From Gammaproteobacteria bacterium (GTDB lineage: Bacteria > Pseudomonadota > Gammaproteobacteria > SZUA-152): a DNA stretch of 32,737 bases. Shown here piece after piece: positions 1 through 9,281 of the stretch. Location of the stretch: positions 1 through 32,737 of the forward strand of contig DROS01000075.1 of assembly GCA_011321815.1 (NCBI GenBank), in the 5' to 3' direction. Made by a program: the position numbers and the translations under genes. A model generated the notes under the pieces. The model was not told the origin of the DNA, did not search any database, and saw nothing but the letters and a program-made list of their open reading frames with translations. Within the stretch, counting starts at the first letter, position 1, and each line of letters opens with the position of its first letter.

Positions 1-5
1 AAGCC

Positions 6-28
6 ACGATCCAACGGATTAATTCAGG
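6..28. repeat. Copy of a short repeat end also found near 9.4 kb
   Basis: Bases 6-28 read acgatccaac-gg-attaattcagg. The same sequence with only the two middle bases changed occurs at 9372-9394, beside the PII gene. A related sequence in the opposite orientation lies at about 9282-9306. This looks like one end of a small dispersed element whose other part lies outside the window. It is not part of any coding region here. Confidence 0.45.
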
Positions 29-188
29 GTAACTGTAAATTATGGGTAATCAGGAAATGTACGGGCTCTCCTTGATATACCCCCATCTCCATATGAATAC
101 TGGTAAAATTCCTCTAATATACGCCGCCTTTTAATAACGAAATTTCGCAGCCGGGCGCCATTTCCGGCCTGCCTCAGAGAGCCGACAC

Positions 189-3083
189 ATGCATGACATC
201 GCCCCCGGACAACGCTGGATCAGTGATACCGAACTGGACATGGGATTGGGCATTGTGCTCACCACAGAACATCGCACCATCAGCATTCTTTTTCCAGCCA
301 CTGGCGAACAGCGCACCTATGCCTACCAAACGGCTCCCCTGACCCGTGTGGTATTTGCCCCTGGTGACACCATTAAAAACCAGCAAAATGAAACACTGCG
401 GGTCAGCTCGGTGGAGGAACAGGACGGCCTGTTGTTTTACTGTGGAAAAACATCCGAAGGGAAAACAACAGTATGGCCCGAAGGGCAGCTGGATCATTGT
501 ATTCAATTAAACCGGCCACGGGAACGATTGCTGGCTGCACAGATTGATGCCAACAAATGGTTTGAATTGCGCTACCAAACCCTCCAACACACCAACCGCC
601 TGGCACACTCCGATTTGTACGGTCTGGTCGGCGTACGCACCAGCCTGATCCCACACCAGTTGTTTATCGCCCATGAAGTGGCCAAACGTTATGCGCCTCG
701 CGTATTACTGGCCGACGAGGTGGGACTGGGGAAAACCATTGAAGCAGGTTTGATACTGCACCAGCAATTGTTAACCGAACGTGCCAGACGTGTACTGATT
801 GTGGTGCCGGAAGCACTGGTACATCAATGGCTGGTGGAAATGCTACGGCGCTTTAATCTTCGCTTCAGTGTGTTCGATGAAGAACGTTGTGCAGAATTTG
901 AAGAGGAAAACCCTTTTCATTCCGAACAACTCATTTTATGCAGTCTGGATTTTTTATATAAAAGCAACAAACGCCGTCAACAAGTGCTGGCCGGTGAATG
1001 GGATTTTCTGGTTGTGGATGAAGCACACCATTTACAATGGTCGCCCACACAAAGCAGTGAGGAATATCAACTCATCGAGGCATTGGCAGAAAAAACCAAG
1101 GGTGTATTACTGTTAACAGCAACACCGGAACAACTGGGTAAAGAAAGCCATTTTGCACGCTTGCGTTTGCTGGACCCGGACCGTTTCCCTGACTTTGACT
1201 TGTTTCTGGAGGAAGAGGCCAATTACCGCCCCGTGGCCGAAGCAGTAGAAGAGCTGTTGAACTCAAACGACAATGATCAGCTGTCGGCACACACCCTCAA
1301 CACACTGCGGGCAACGCTGGCGGAAACCGAAAATCTGTCATTGATCGATTCCCTCGTGGCGGAAAGCGGTGAAAATGCAGAAAAAATCAAACAACAGCTC
1401 ATTGAACGATTACTGGACCGACACGGTACCGGCCGCGTATTGTTTCGTAACACCCGCGCCACAGTAAAAGGCTTTCCTGCGCGACAGGTAAATGCTTATC
1501 CATTGCCCCTGCCCCAGGAATATGCGGATGCCTATGAAGATTTCACACAGACTCATACTGAAACAACCCTGTCCAGCGTAAAAAACCTGCTTTGCCCGGA
1601 ACAGATCGTCCCCCAAACCCCACATTGCCCGGCCTGGACATCGTTTGACGCCAGAGTGGAGTGGCTGATTGACACACTCGACACACTCAAACCACAAAAG
1701 GTTCTGGTTATCGCGGCTAATACAAAAACCGCCCTCGACATCGCACAAGCCATCAAAGCAAAAACAGGCGCACATGTACCTGTATTCCATGAACAACTCA
1801 GCATCATTGAACGCGACCGGGCAGCCGCCTATTTTGCCGACACTGACAATGGTGGACAGACCCTGATTTGCTCCGAGATTGGCAGCGAAGGCCGCAATTT
1901 CCAGTTCGCACACCACTTGGTGTTATTTGACCTGCCTTTGAATCCAGACCTGCTGGAGCAGCGCATCGGACGCCTGGACCGTATCGGACAAACAGACATT
2001 ATCCAGATTCATGTACCCCACTTTGGCCGCAGTCCGCAATCTGTATTATTTGACTGGTATCAACTGGGGTTGTCTGCCTTTGAACATACCAGCCCCGCAG
2101 GCGCCAGCGTCTTTGCAAAAGTCAAAGAACAACTGCTGACGGCATTAACTGCCTTTGACAACACAAAGGTACATCAGGCATTAATCAATACCACGCAACA
2201 ACTGGCAAAAACACTCAATGAACAATTACACAAAGGCCGTGACATTCTGTTGGAGTACAACTCCTGCCTGCCAACCGTTGCCCATGCCTTGCAGGAAAAA
2301 GCCCGTAAAGAGGATACAAATACGGACATAGAACATTACCTCAACAATGTGTTTGATTGTTTTGGTGTTGATACAGAAATTCACAGCACCAATTGCTACA
2401 TTGTAAAACCTGGCGAACACATGCACACACATTTTCCCGGGCTTGAAAGTGATGGCATGAAAGTCACATTTGACAGAGCACTTGCACTATCAAATGAAGA
2501 TATGCAGTTTATTACCTGGGAACACCCCATTGCCACAGGGGCCCTGGAACTGATTCTCAGCAATGAAACAGGTAATACCGCCCTGATCGCCATCAAACAC
2601 CCCGGACTGAATGCGGGCGCAATATACCTGGAATGTGTATATGTGCTTGAACCAATCGCACAAAAAGAATTGCAATCAAAACGCTATCTGCCTCCTACCA
2701 CCATTCATCTGGTCACAAATCAAAATGGGACAAATATCAGTAGCACACTACGCCACGAGCTGATCAATCAACTGCTGATCCCTGTTGATACCGATACCGC
2801 AAAAAATGTAGTGCGTTCTCAAACCAGCGAAATCAAGGCAATGATCGAAACCAGCGAAAGACTGGCAAATGAGAAAAAACCTCAACTGATTGCCAAGGCC
2901 CACCAACAGGCGCTAAGCACCCTTGAAACCGAAATAGAACGTTTGCAGGCATTAAAAGCCCACAACCCCAATGTGCGCGAAGAGGAAATTCAGTTTTTCC
3001 AGGGCCAGCGGACAGCCATCAACATGGCGCTTTCAGCAGCAACAATACGCCTTGATTCAATCAGAATTATTGTCGCAACATAA
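189..3083 (+). CDS. rapA: RNA polymerase-associated ATPase RapA (Swi2/Snf2 family)
   Basis: RapA is a Swi2/Snf2 ATPase that binds RNA polymerase and helps recycle it after transcription. The N-terminus has the family's GQRWISDTE signature and the Tudor-like region. Walker A (ADEVGLGKT) lies near residue 175 and the VVDEAHHL Walker B near residue 277. The helicase C-terminal lobe shows SEIGSEGRNFQF and QRIGRLDRIGQ, the arginine-finger motif. At 964 aa the length matches the family, so the gene appears intact. The ATG at 189 puts GQRWISD at the position expected from E. coli RapA, and a GAGAG stretch lies about nine bases upstream. It stands alone, with the next gene 127 bases downstream, and has no obvious link to the metal genes. 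Its presence is the best taxonomic pointer in the window, towards Gammaproteobacteria. Confidence 0.96.
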   Translation: MHDIAPGQRWISDTELDMGLGIVLTTEHRTISILFPATGEQRTYAYQTAPLTRVVFAPGDTIKNQQNETLRVSSVEEQDGLLFYCGKTSEGKTTVWPEGQLDHCIQLNRPRERLLAAQIDANKWFELRYQTLQHTNRLAHSDLYGLVGVRTSLIPHQLFIAHEVAKRYAPRVLLADEVGLGKTIEAGLILHQQLLTERARRVLIVVPEALVHQWLVEMLRRFNLRFSVFDEERCAEFEEENPFHSEQLILCSLDFLYKSNKRRQQVLAGEWDFLVVDEAHHLQWSPTQSSEEYQLIEALAEKTKGVLLLTATPEQLGKESHFARLRLLDPDRFPDFDLFLEEEANYRPVAEAVEELLNSNDNDQLSAHTLNTLRATLAETENLSLIDSLVAESGENAEKIKQQLIERLLDRHGTGRVLFRNTRATVKGFPARQVNAYPLPLPQEYADAYEDFTQTHTETTLSSVKNLLCPEQIVPQTPHCPAWTSFDARVEWLIDTLDTLKPQKVLVIAANTKTALDIAQAIKAKTGAHVPVFHEQLSIIERDRAAAYFADTDNGGQTLICSEIGSEGRNFQFAHHLVLFDLPLNPDLLEQRIGRLDRIGQTDIIQIHVPHFGRSPQSVLFDWYQLGLSAFEHTSPAGASVFAKVKEQLLTALTAFDNTKVHQALINTTQQLAKTLNEQLHKGRDILLEYNSCLPTVAHALQEKARKEDTNTDIEHYLNNVFDCFGVDTEIHSTNCYIVKPGEHMHTHFPGLESDGMKVTFDRALALSNEDMQFITWEHPIATGALELILSNETGNTALIAIKHPGLNAGAIYLECVYVLEPIAQKELQSKRYLPPTTIHLVTNQNGTNISSTLRHELINQLLIPVDTDTAKNVVRSQTSEIKAMIETSERLANEKKPQLIAKAHQQALSTLETEIERLQALKAHNPNVREEEIQFFQGQRTAINMALSAATIRLDSIRIIVAT

Positions 3084-3210
3084 TAACAAACGGGAACCCG
3101 TGAATACGCCATTGACTAAAGCCGGATCAAGGGGAGGGAATAAAAGCAACCAAACCGTCTAAAGTCATGGGTTTTCACACCCCCTATTGAAAAACTTTAA
3201 AGGAGAATCT

Positions 3211-4092
3211 ATGAATAAAAAAATATGTTTTTTCCTGCTGGCTACCATTTTCCTCACAGCCTGTTCAATAAAACAACAACTCCATTCCTTCCCCAAAGAA
3301 GCAGGCAGGATGATAAAAAATGAATCCTGCGATTGTGACACCATTACATTTTTTGAAGATTTAAACTCCGCCACCGGGTATATAAAACCCAGTTATGGCA
3401 ACCGGCAGCCCTATTCATTTACAACAAGTGCTTTATATGTAGATGAAGAGTGGAGCCTGTTGAATTTTAATAACGTAGTGGATTTTGTCGTAAGCTTTAT
3501 CAACGAGGAGATTCTGCAAGTCTCCAGCACGTTTCATGGTGTGGAACAAACGGGTGAACTGCTAAACCCCTTTGATGGAAAAACATATTTCCTGTTCGCA
3601 AAGTTTGATGGAAAATCCTTCAGTCTGGACATTTCATCAACACCGAAAACATCGGCAGAAGCTGTCGGATATTTGAAAGACACCTATTCCGCGAAGATTT
3701 ACAATCGCAACTACCAAATGAAAGTGGTGCGCCAATGGGAGGGTGTAACGGAAGGTGTGAAAACAAATGGTGAAAAAATATGGCACCAATATCCAGACGG
3801 AGCCTATACCATCATCTCCAACGACAGCGGCGATAAAATCAAAATCTTCCAGGGAGCAACGCTGGGGAATTTTATGGGCATAGACACCTTCACTGGTTAT
3901 AAATCCATAGCCTATGTCCCCAAAGGGGCTGGCAATGACATCAAACGGGATGCGTTTCTGTTCTTATACGCCAGTGAGTTTTCCCAGAGATTTATTAACG
4001 ACGTGCAAAATCTGCCTGACTGCCTCGACTCTCCCAAAAGGCAGGACCAGGATACAACAGAAGCGTGTAATCTCAATATTGTATCGAAGTAA
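3211..4092 (+). CDS. Predicted lipoprotein of unknown function
   Basis: I do not recognise this family. The 293-aa product starts with a lipoprotein signal peptide: a lysine-rich start, a hydrophobic stretch, then the lipobox LTAC with the lipidated cysteine at residue 18. It is therefore probably anchored in the outer or inner membrane facing the periplasm. A CDCD motif follows shortly after the signal. The rest is a soluble, beta-rich-looking domain rich in Phe, Tyr and Asn. The ATG at 3211 is preceded by a strong AAAGGAGA site at correct spacing, so I prefer it to an in-frame TTG at 3187. The gene is monocistronic and convergent with the cytochrome peroxidase, with a shared terminator between them. 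Confidence 0.8.
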   Translation: MNKKICFFLLATIFLTACSIKQQLHSFPKEAGRMIKNESCDCDTITFFEDLNSATGYIKPSYGNRQPYSFTTSALYVDEEWSLLNFNNVVDFVVSFINEEILQVSSTFHGVEQTGELLNPFDGKTYFLFAKFDGKSFSLDISSTPKTSAEAVGYLKDTYSAKIYNRNYQMKVVRQWEGVTEGVKTNGEKIWHQYPDGAYTIISNDSGDKIKIFQGATLGNFMGIDTFTGYKSIAYVPKGAGNDIKRDAFLFLYASEFSQRFINDVQNLPDCLDSPKRQDQDTTEACNLNIVSK

Positions 4093-4100
4093 TAAAAGCC

Positions 4101-4140
4101 GGTGGCAACATTTACACGGAGAAGTGTGAATGCTGCCACC
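4101..4140. terminator. Bidirectional Rho-independent terminator
   Basis: A 17-bp stem (left arm 4101-4117, right arm 4124-4140, loop ggagaa) has one T-G wobble and one A-C mismatch. On the minus strand it is followed by cttttatt, a T-rich tract suited to ending the peroxidase transcript. It lies between two convergent genes and probably serves both. Confidence 0.75.
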
Positions 4141-4162
4141 GACGCCTGACGGTTATGCGCGA

Positions 4163-5530
4163 CTAATCAGCAAGAGGCAAACCGCTTGGCACCCTTTTCG
4201 GAACATTTTTTCGGATATCGACACTGTCTGGATCGGTCAAAGCATGCAAAAAGTCCATCAGGTACGCGATTTTCTTTTCACTGAGGTGTGTTTTTTCCAG
4301 CTCATTGGCATCCTTGATGTTCATCACCAACGCCGGATCATTCATGACAAGGCAATCAAGTGCATCAAGATCCGCCCGCGAAGGTAACCTGGGCTCCGTG
4401 CTGCAATCATACTCATCCAGTGATGCTTTCGGGTTAAGATGGTGACGCACTATGCCTTCCAATGTATCAAAAGCACCAGAATGACCCCAAGGCCCGGTCA
4501 AAGCAACATTCCTTAAAGGAGGTGTACGGAATTGATATCTTTGGTGGGCATCACCCGTCACCGCAGCACGCCCCATGTCTTCATACCCGCCTGATCCATG
4601 TCCTTTGCCCGGTCCGATCTGCGGCATCGCTATTGCGTGAAACGCCATATCAGTGAGATATGTACCACTATGGCAACCTGAGCACCCGGCTTTACCATAA
4701 AACAGTTGCATACCTTTTTTGGCTGATTTGCTCATGGCGTGTCTATCTCCCCGGAGAAAACGATCAAAAGGAGTGTTGTCGGCACGCCAGGCCACTCGCT
4801 CAAATGCCGATATTGCATTGGCTGCATGTGCATAGGTAATTTGATCGGCCGTAATGCCAAATGCCTCATTAAACATTGAAATATATTCCGGTATCTCTCG
4901 CAAACGATCAGCAAGCAGCTCCCAGACGCCGCCGGCACCGGCAAGATTCTCCATCGCCGCAGCATCAGCAACCGGGTTCTCCCCTGCCTGGCCTGCCATT
5001 TCAGCGGCGGAAGTCACAGGAAACATGGCCTGTGCCGCCAGAACGTTCTCAAGAATCAAAGGCAGATCATCACCGGCCGGGGTATCAAAACCGCTGGGCC
5101 GTGTGGCATCTATCTGCACACGTCCATCATGAAACAGCTTATCCATTTCAAGAGCACCCAGTGTAAATAACGGTGGCGCATTGCGCGGAACCCGTTCATG
5201 CACGGCATCCGCTCCCGACCCGGTGTCCCGAGCAACACCGAGACCACGTCCACCTTCACCCACAGGCAAAGACAAACCATCGCCAGTGTCAGTCAGGCCA
5301 TGATGACATGTTGCACAGGCAATATTTTTATTACCACTTAGAATCTTATCGAAAAAAAGAAACTTTCCCAGTGCAACCTTGGCCGCTGACGGGTTGCCAT
5401 TATCATAAAAATTACTGTCTACCGATGGACCTGGAAAATTATCCAGGTTATTTGCAATTACAGACTCACTCAACAAAACCAGACCTGTTATTGGGACGAT
5501 AAATGACACAATTGTTTTTTTAACTTTCAT
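4163..5530 (-). CDS. Di-heme cytochrome c peroxidase / MauG-family protein
   Basis: This is a periplasmic di-heme c-type cytochrome of the CCP/MauG family, which reduces hydrogen peroxide or carries out related oxidations. Residues 1-26 form a Sec signal peptide. The first heme site CATCH is at residues 72-76 and the second, CSGCH, near residue 281. The C-terminal stretch GPWGHSGAFDTLEGIVRHH is typical of the family. Length (455 aa) is normal. The ATG at 5530 has a GAGGGG ribosome site about eight bases upstream. The alternative ATG at 5536 would sit too close to it. The gene is transcribed alone towards the terminator at 4101-4140. The exact substrate cannot be told: classical CcpA, MauG and broader methylotroph or sulfur-oxidiser relatives share these motifs. 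Confidence 0.9.
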   Translation of the reverse strand: MKVKKTIVSFIVPITGLVLLSESVIANNLDNFPGPSVDSNFYDNGNPSAAKVALGKFLFFDKILSGNKNIACATCHHGLTDTGDGLSLPVGEGGRGLGVARDTGSGADAVHERVPRNAPPLFTLGALEMDKLFHDGRVQIDATRPSGFDTPAGDDLPLILENVLAAQAMFPVTSAAEMAGQAGENPVADAAAMENLAGAGGVWELLADRLREIPEYISMFNEAFGITADQITYAHAANAISAFERVAWRADNTPFDRFLRGDRHAMSKSAKKGMQLFYGKAGCSGCHSGTYLTDMAFHAIAMPQIGPGKGHGSGGYEDMGRAAVTGDAHQRYQFRTPPLRNVALTGPWGHSGAFDTLEGIVRHHLNPKASLDEYDCSTEPRLPSRADLDALDCLVMNDPALVMNIKDANELEKTHLSEKKIAYLMDFLHALTDPDSVDIRKNVPKRVPSGLPLAD

Positions 5531-5576
5531 TCCCATACCCCTCTATTATTATAAATTCAACAAATACCGCATAAAT

Positions 5577-5879
5577 ATGATCAAGTACTATTTATTGTTA
5601 CTTTTTATAACCTACAGCCTACCGACACCAGCTCACTGGCAATCTGAAAATTTAATGGCCAATACCCGTTTGGTTAAACCTTATCACAACAATTATTACT
5701 GGCAGCTGAATTGGTCACATTGTTTTTACACCTTAAAATATAATTATGGATTAAAATATACCCGTAACATTTGGGATTTAGGCTTAAGCGTGCGTCATAT
5801 TTTCTTCATGCGAGGCGAAATGGCGCGTAATCGTTATTCTATGGCAAGGACAACTTCATACCCTGCCTCATGGAAATGA
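5577..5879 (+). CDS. Doubtful small secreted protein
   Basis: This 100-codon ATG frame starts with a plausible signal peptide (MIKYYLLLLFITYSLPTPA) and continues with a Tyr/Asn/Trp-rich segment that resembles nothing I know. There is no recognisable ribosome binding site and composition is AT-rich like the surrounding non-coding DNA. It lies divergent from the peroxidase gene, in its presumed promoter region. It could be a real small protein, a gene remnant or a chance frame. Confidence 0.25.
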   Translation: MIKYYLLLLFITYSLPTPAHWQSENLMANTRLVKPYHNNYYWQLNWSHCFYTLKYNYGLKYTRNIWDLGLSVRHIFFMRGEMARNRYSMARTTSYPASWK

Positions 5880-6915
5880 CGGTAATACATTGCCGATATC
5901 CATGAGATCAATATGTTTAAACACTCACCCCTGAGCACACCACAACGGTAAAAACAAGTTCACATTAACAGGGTGCATTATTGGCGCGTACATTTATTCA
6001 GGCATTTTCATCTTGATCCTCCTCATGATTTATCGAATATTATGCGCAACGGAAGGCCGCCGGGATACACACGGGGCACCCTTCATCTAACATAATCTAG
6101 TACTCTTTCAAGGTAATAAATTATGGATTGTTATGACTTAAAATTATATTGACAGAACACTGTCAAATTTTATTATTATTCATAATTTTTCAGTGGCTCC
6201 TCTCCCTATCCTCCTGTGTATGCTATCCATAATTGAAAAATACGCAATCCATCCTACTTGTCCATTCTTGCTCTTTTTTAATACACAACACGGCTACCCC
6301 ATTAACGTTATTTTGTTTTTCTTCAATAGATTTACCGGGACAAGCAGATCCGTTGATTTCATCAGGGACACGAATTTACACCCGTCCATAATCGGAATCA
6401 TTCCTTCTCCTTTCGGAAGAAGATCAGAATAAGGGTACGGCGAAATCAATGTGTTGTTTCCAAAATGCCTTTCACCCAAAGAGAGTCAATGGGATAGCCG
6501 CTACACATGCATAAATAACAGATAAGCATATATTGAAAAACAATGATGGGATGCCACTCAGAATAAAGAGACATGAAAAAAGCGCTGTTTAATTTTTTGG
6601 GGAAACCGCCATACCTTTTCTATTTCTTGTCGATATTTTTTACACATTAACGGATCTGCGCACACAACAATTACAAATAGACAATAAAAAATATAATAAT
6701 TTCATAACATATTAATAACTTAGACAGATTCAAAATATCTTGGCATAAAAGTTGGATAAAACCCGCTGATCGCTGATCTTCTGTCTGATTGCCTTTCGAT
6801 CGTTTCTTTAAGATTTCACTAATTAGAATTTCCACGAGGTTGCCCTGAGCTTTTACAGGCACGTCTGGAATTCTGTAAATACACGAAAGACTGTACTAGT
6901 GAGGGTTAAAAGAAA
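5880..6915. other. AT-rich stretch of about 1 kb without a credible gene
   Basis: I see no convincing coding region here. Frames of 60-80 codons exist on both strands (for example 6193-6432 plus and 6671-6862 minus), but they lack ribosome sites and family-like sequence. The stretch contains the inverted repeat at 6149-6166 and presumably the promoter for the dockerin gene. It may hold decayed genes: the minus frame at 6671-6862 has protein-like stretches rich in Lys, Glu and Leu. Confidence 0.6.
6149..6166. promoter_or_regulatory. Perfect inverted repeat TTGACAG-N4-CTGTCAA
   Basis: Two perfectly complementary 7-base arms (6149-6155 and 6160-6166) are separated by aaca and set in AT-rich DNA, with attttattattatt following. 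It could be a regulator binding site, or a short hairpin terminator reading rightward. No adjacent gene decides between these. Confidence 0.35.
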
Positions 6916-8352
6916 ATGTTAAAAAAAACGTTAATATTGTGGGTATCAGCATTTTTATCAGCTTTGTTTATCGCATCATCAGCACAAGCGACTCACTTTC
7001 GCTATGGACATATAACATGGACATCCGGCACGACAGCAAACGCTGTCAATGTGAGATTACTCAATGCATGGCGCGGAAATGCCTATAACAACCGGTGCGT
7101 GAATCCGGTTTCCATGACGAGCGGAGCATGCTCAGGCCCGGGTGGCAGAGCCGGTGTAGGCGACATCATTATCGAATATGTAGGTTTTTCACAATTCACC
7201 TGGGGCGATGGTTCTGCCAGGGTGGGATCATCATTCGGGCCGTTGTTATACCTGGTAACATCCATTGATCCGGCGAATAACTGGTTATCCGGTGTCGCCG
7301 TTGACCCCACGAGCTTACCCATAGCCAATTCAGGAGATCCTATTGATACAGTATTGAACCATACATATAACAGTACAGGCGCTTATACGGCATCACTCAG
7401 CAGTTGTTGTCGTATTTCCGGCCTGGCATTCCCTAACAGACATGTAAACAATCCCAGCGGGTCCTATCGTACAGAGACGATAATTGATTTAAGCGCAGGC
7501 AACAGCTCGCCATCAAGCGTGCAAGACCCGGTCGTTTTATGCCCAATAAATGCCATCTGTAATTTTGCAATTCCGGCCACTGACGTGGATGGCGACACGA
7601 TATCATTTCGTTTATCCACATCAGCAGAAGCAGGCGGGTTCAGACAGCCCGGCAGCCCGGGAAGTGGTGCGCCCAATCCGGCAAACATCGATCCATTAAC
7701 GGGTATTTATACATGGGATACTGCGGGTGCAGTTCTGGCGGCCAGCGGGCAGAATACATTGTACTCCACCCAGGTAATGATCGAGGACGGTACCACGAAA
7801 GTGCCTTTGGACTTTTTCATACAATTAACCACAGTGGACCCTACACCACCAGTGATACAGCCCCCGTCAAACTCACCGCCAATTTGTAATACAACCCAGG
7901 TTATTACTCTGGGTGATACATTCACATTTGATGTTGTTGCTTCAGATACGGATATTGCTGATACGGTCACGCTGAACAGCGCAGGTCTGCCATCGGGTGC
8001 TTTCATGGCGCCGGTCTTGCCTATTACAGGAAACCCCGTATCCAGTACGTTCAGCTGGACACCTGATGCAACTCAGGCCGGTAATTTCCTGGTAAGTTTC
8101 AGCGCCACCAGTTCGAGCGGTGGATTTACCCAATGCCCGGTCACGTTACAGGTGTCGGCCATGCAAAAATGTGATGCTGACGGCGACACCAATATTGACA
8201 CCGATGATATTTCGCTTATTTTTGCTGCGCGAAACACATCAGCAACAGGTGTAAATGACCCGCGTGACGTGGATAACGACGGTGAAATCACTATTCTGGA
8301 TGCACGCCAATGTACACTTCAGTGCGACTTGATGAATTGCCAGACTCTTTAA
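6916..8352 (+). CDS. Secreted protein with Ig/cadherin-like domains and C-terminal dockerin-like module
   Basis: The 478-aa product has a Sec signal peptide ending near SSAQA. A Cys-containing beta-rich region follows, starting THFRYGHITWT. Then come two cadherin/Ig-like segments with calcium-type motifs: ATDVDGDTISFRL near residue 220 and VASDTDIADTVTL near 340. The C-terminus from about residue 418 carries two EF-hand-like repeats, DADGDTNIDTDDISLI and DVDNDGEITILDARQC, the hallmark of a dockerin. Extra cysteines near both ends of this module (KCDADGD, QCTLQCDLMNC) suggest disulfides. GAGGG lies upstream of the ATG. The next gene on the same strand encodes a cohesin-like domain, so the two products may bind each other outside the cell. 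The function of the N-terminal domain is unknown. Confidence 0.75.
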   Translation: MLKKTLILWVSAFLSALFIASSAQATHFRYGHITWTSGTTANAVNVRLLNAWRGNAYNNRCVNPVSMTSGACSGPGGRAGVGDIIIEYVGFSQFTWGDGSARVGSSFGPLLYLVTSIDPANNWLSGVAVDPTSLPIANSGDPIDTVLNHTYNSTGAYTASLSSCCRISGLAFPNRHVNNPSGSYRTETIIDLSAGNSSPSSVQDPVVLCPINAICNFAIPATDVDGDTISFRLSTSAEAGGFRQPGSPGSGAPNPANIDPLTGIYTWDTAGAVLAASGQNTLYSTQVMIEDGTTKVPLDFFIQLTTVDPTPPVIQPPSNSPPICNTTQVITLGDTFTFDVVASDTDIADTVTLNSAGLPSGAFMAPVLPITGNPVSSTFSWTPDATQAGNFLVSFSATSSSGGFTQCPVTLQVSAMQKCDADGDTNIDTDDISLIFAARNTSATGVNDPRDVDNDGEITILDARQCTLQCDLMNCQTL

Positions 8353-8453
8353 GAAACAGTTAATGACATGGGCCGGCCCTTGTTTTGGAAAAAAACCGGG
8401 GCCAGCTCACAAAAAATAATTCTTTAACTTAATATAAAACAGGAGTTCAGATA

Positions 8454-9080
8454 ATGTTTAAAAAATCAATTCTGCCAAGCATCGTACTGCCCTTGTTGCT
8501 CATAAGCAGTCCGTCGGCATTTGCAACAGTGATTCTGGATTTTTCACCATCTGCACAAACCGTTCCGTTATCCGGGCAAGCCTCTGTTGACATCACAGCA
8601 AGTAATTTACAAAACGAATATATTGGTGCATTCGATTTTGATGTCAGTTGGGACAGCAGCATCTTATCGCTTGCCAGCGTTTCCTTTGGCAATGCACTGG
8701 GCGGCGGCTTATTATCTTTTCAAGCCGAAAACACCAACAACAGTATGGGGACATCAAGCTTGACGGAATTATCATTCCTTTCCAATTTGACTTCGTTGCA
8801 AACAGGTAACACCAATATTATTCTGGCAACATTGATTTTTGATACCTTGAGCACTGGCCAGTCGGCCCTGGCCCTGGCGGGAAACATTTCTGGCGGAGGA
8901 TTTTTGAGTGATGAAAATGGCAACTTGTTGGCTGCAAGTGCTAACTCGGGGCTAATCAATGTAGTGACGGTTTCTGCGCCTGAAACCTTGTTTCTGATGG
9001 GAATTGGGCTACTGATGATTTTTGGCATTCGCCGGCGCAACGAATCAGACGATAATTCAGTTTCTCAGCACTATCTGTAA
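8454..9080 (+). CDS. Cohesin-like domain protein with PEP-CTERM-like sorting signal
   Basis: The 208-aa protein has a signal peptide ending near PSAFA. A beta-sandwich follows with cohesin-like features: VILDFSPSAQTV at the start and AFDFDVSWDSSILSLASV, then a run of beta strands to GLINVV. The C-terminus SAPETLFLMGIGLLMIFGIRRR resembles a PEP-CTERM signal: a short P-E motif, a single membrane segment and an arginine cluster. Such tails are processed by an exosortase and direct proteins to the cell surface or matrix. The motif is APET rather than the usual PEP-AT, and a 14-residue extension follows the arginines, so it is a variant. AGGAG lies upstream of the start. No exosortase gene is in the window. 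It is probably the anchoring partner of the preceding dockerin protein. Confidence 0.72.
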   Translation: MFKKSILPSIVLPLLLISSPSAFATVILDFSPSAQTVPLSGQASVDITASNLQNEYIGAFDFDVSWDSSILSLASVSFGNALGGGLLSFQAENTNNSMGTSSLTELSFLSNLTSLQTGNTNIILATLIFDTLSTGQSALALAGNISGGGFLSDENGNLLAASANSGLINVVTVSAPETLFLMGIGLLMIFGIRRRNESDDNSVSQHYL

Positions 9081-9084
9081 GCCG

Positions 9085-9120
9085 CCCCACGCGACTCAGC
9101 GCGGGTTGTTTGCATTGTTT
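9085..9120 (+). terminator. Probable terminator of the cohesin gene
   Basis: A stem of cccacgc (9086-9092) with gcgcggg (9099-9105), containing one A-C mismatch, is followed by ttgtttgcattgttt. It starts five bases after the stop codon. Confidence 0.5.
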
Positions 9121-9126
9121 GTTTCT

Positions 9127-9278
9127 GGTTCCCATGGCCTCTTTCGTGGGAACCCCTAAATTAAAAACGCAGGGCAGGCCCCCGTGCATGCCCTGCCTAA
9201 CCCATGCATTCGCTGTGTCTGTCCAAATGCGTGGGTACTACAAAAACAGGGTAATCACGGGAGTCGCCCCCTACCCAC
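9127..9278. other. Cluster of hairpins, possible structured RNA
   Basis: Three stems follow each other. ggttccca/tgggaacc pairs 9127-9134 with 9147-9154. gcagggca/tgccctgc pairs 9169-9176 with 9189-9196. cccatgcatt/aatgcgtggg pairs 9201-9210 with 9226-9235, with one mismatch. In addition gtgggta (9231-9237) is perfectly complementary to tacccac (9272-9278), which would compete with the third stem. No protein frame fits this stretch. It may be a structured 3' UTR, a small RNA or remnants of repeats. Confidence 0.35.
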
Positions 9279-9281
9279 ATT

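Noticed and set aside
1410-1916. 168-codon minus-strand frame opposite rapA
   Set aside because: Overlaps the conserved helicase core of rapA and resembles no protein.
3187-3210. TTG start for the lipoprotein gene
   Set aside because: The ribosome site lies inside this extension and the lipoprotein signal begins at the ATG at 3211.
6193-6862. Short frames in the AT-rich gap (6193-6432 plus, 6671-6862 minus)
   Set aside because: No ribosome site, no recognisable domain; kept only as a note in the gap entry.
8369-8398. GC-rich sequence gggccggccc with nearby ccggggcc, between dockerin and cohesin genes, considered as a terminator
   Set aside because: The arms do not form a clean stem-loop with a T-run, and the two genes look co-transcribed.
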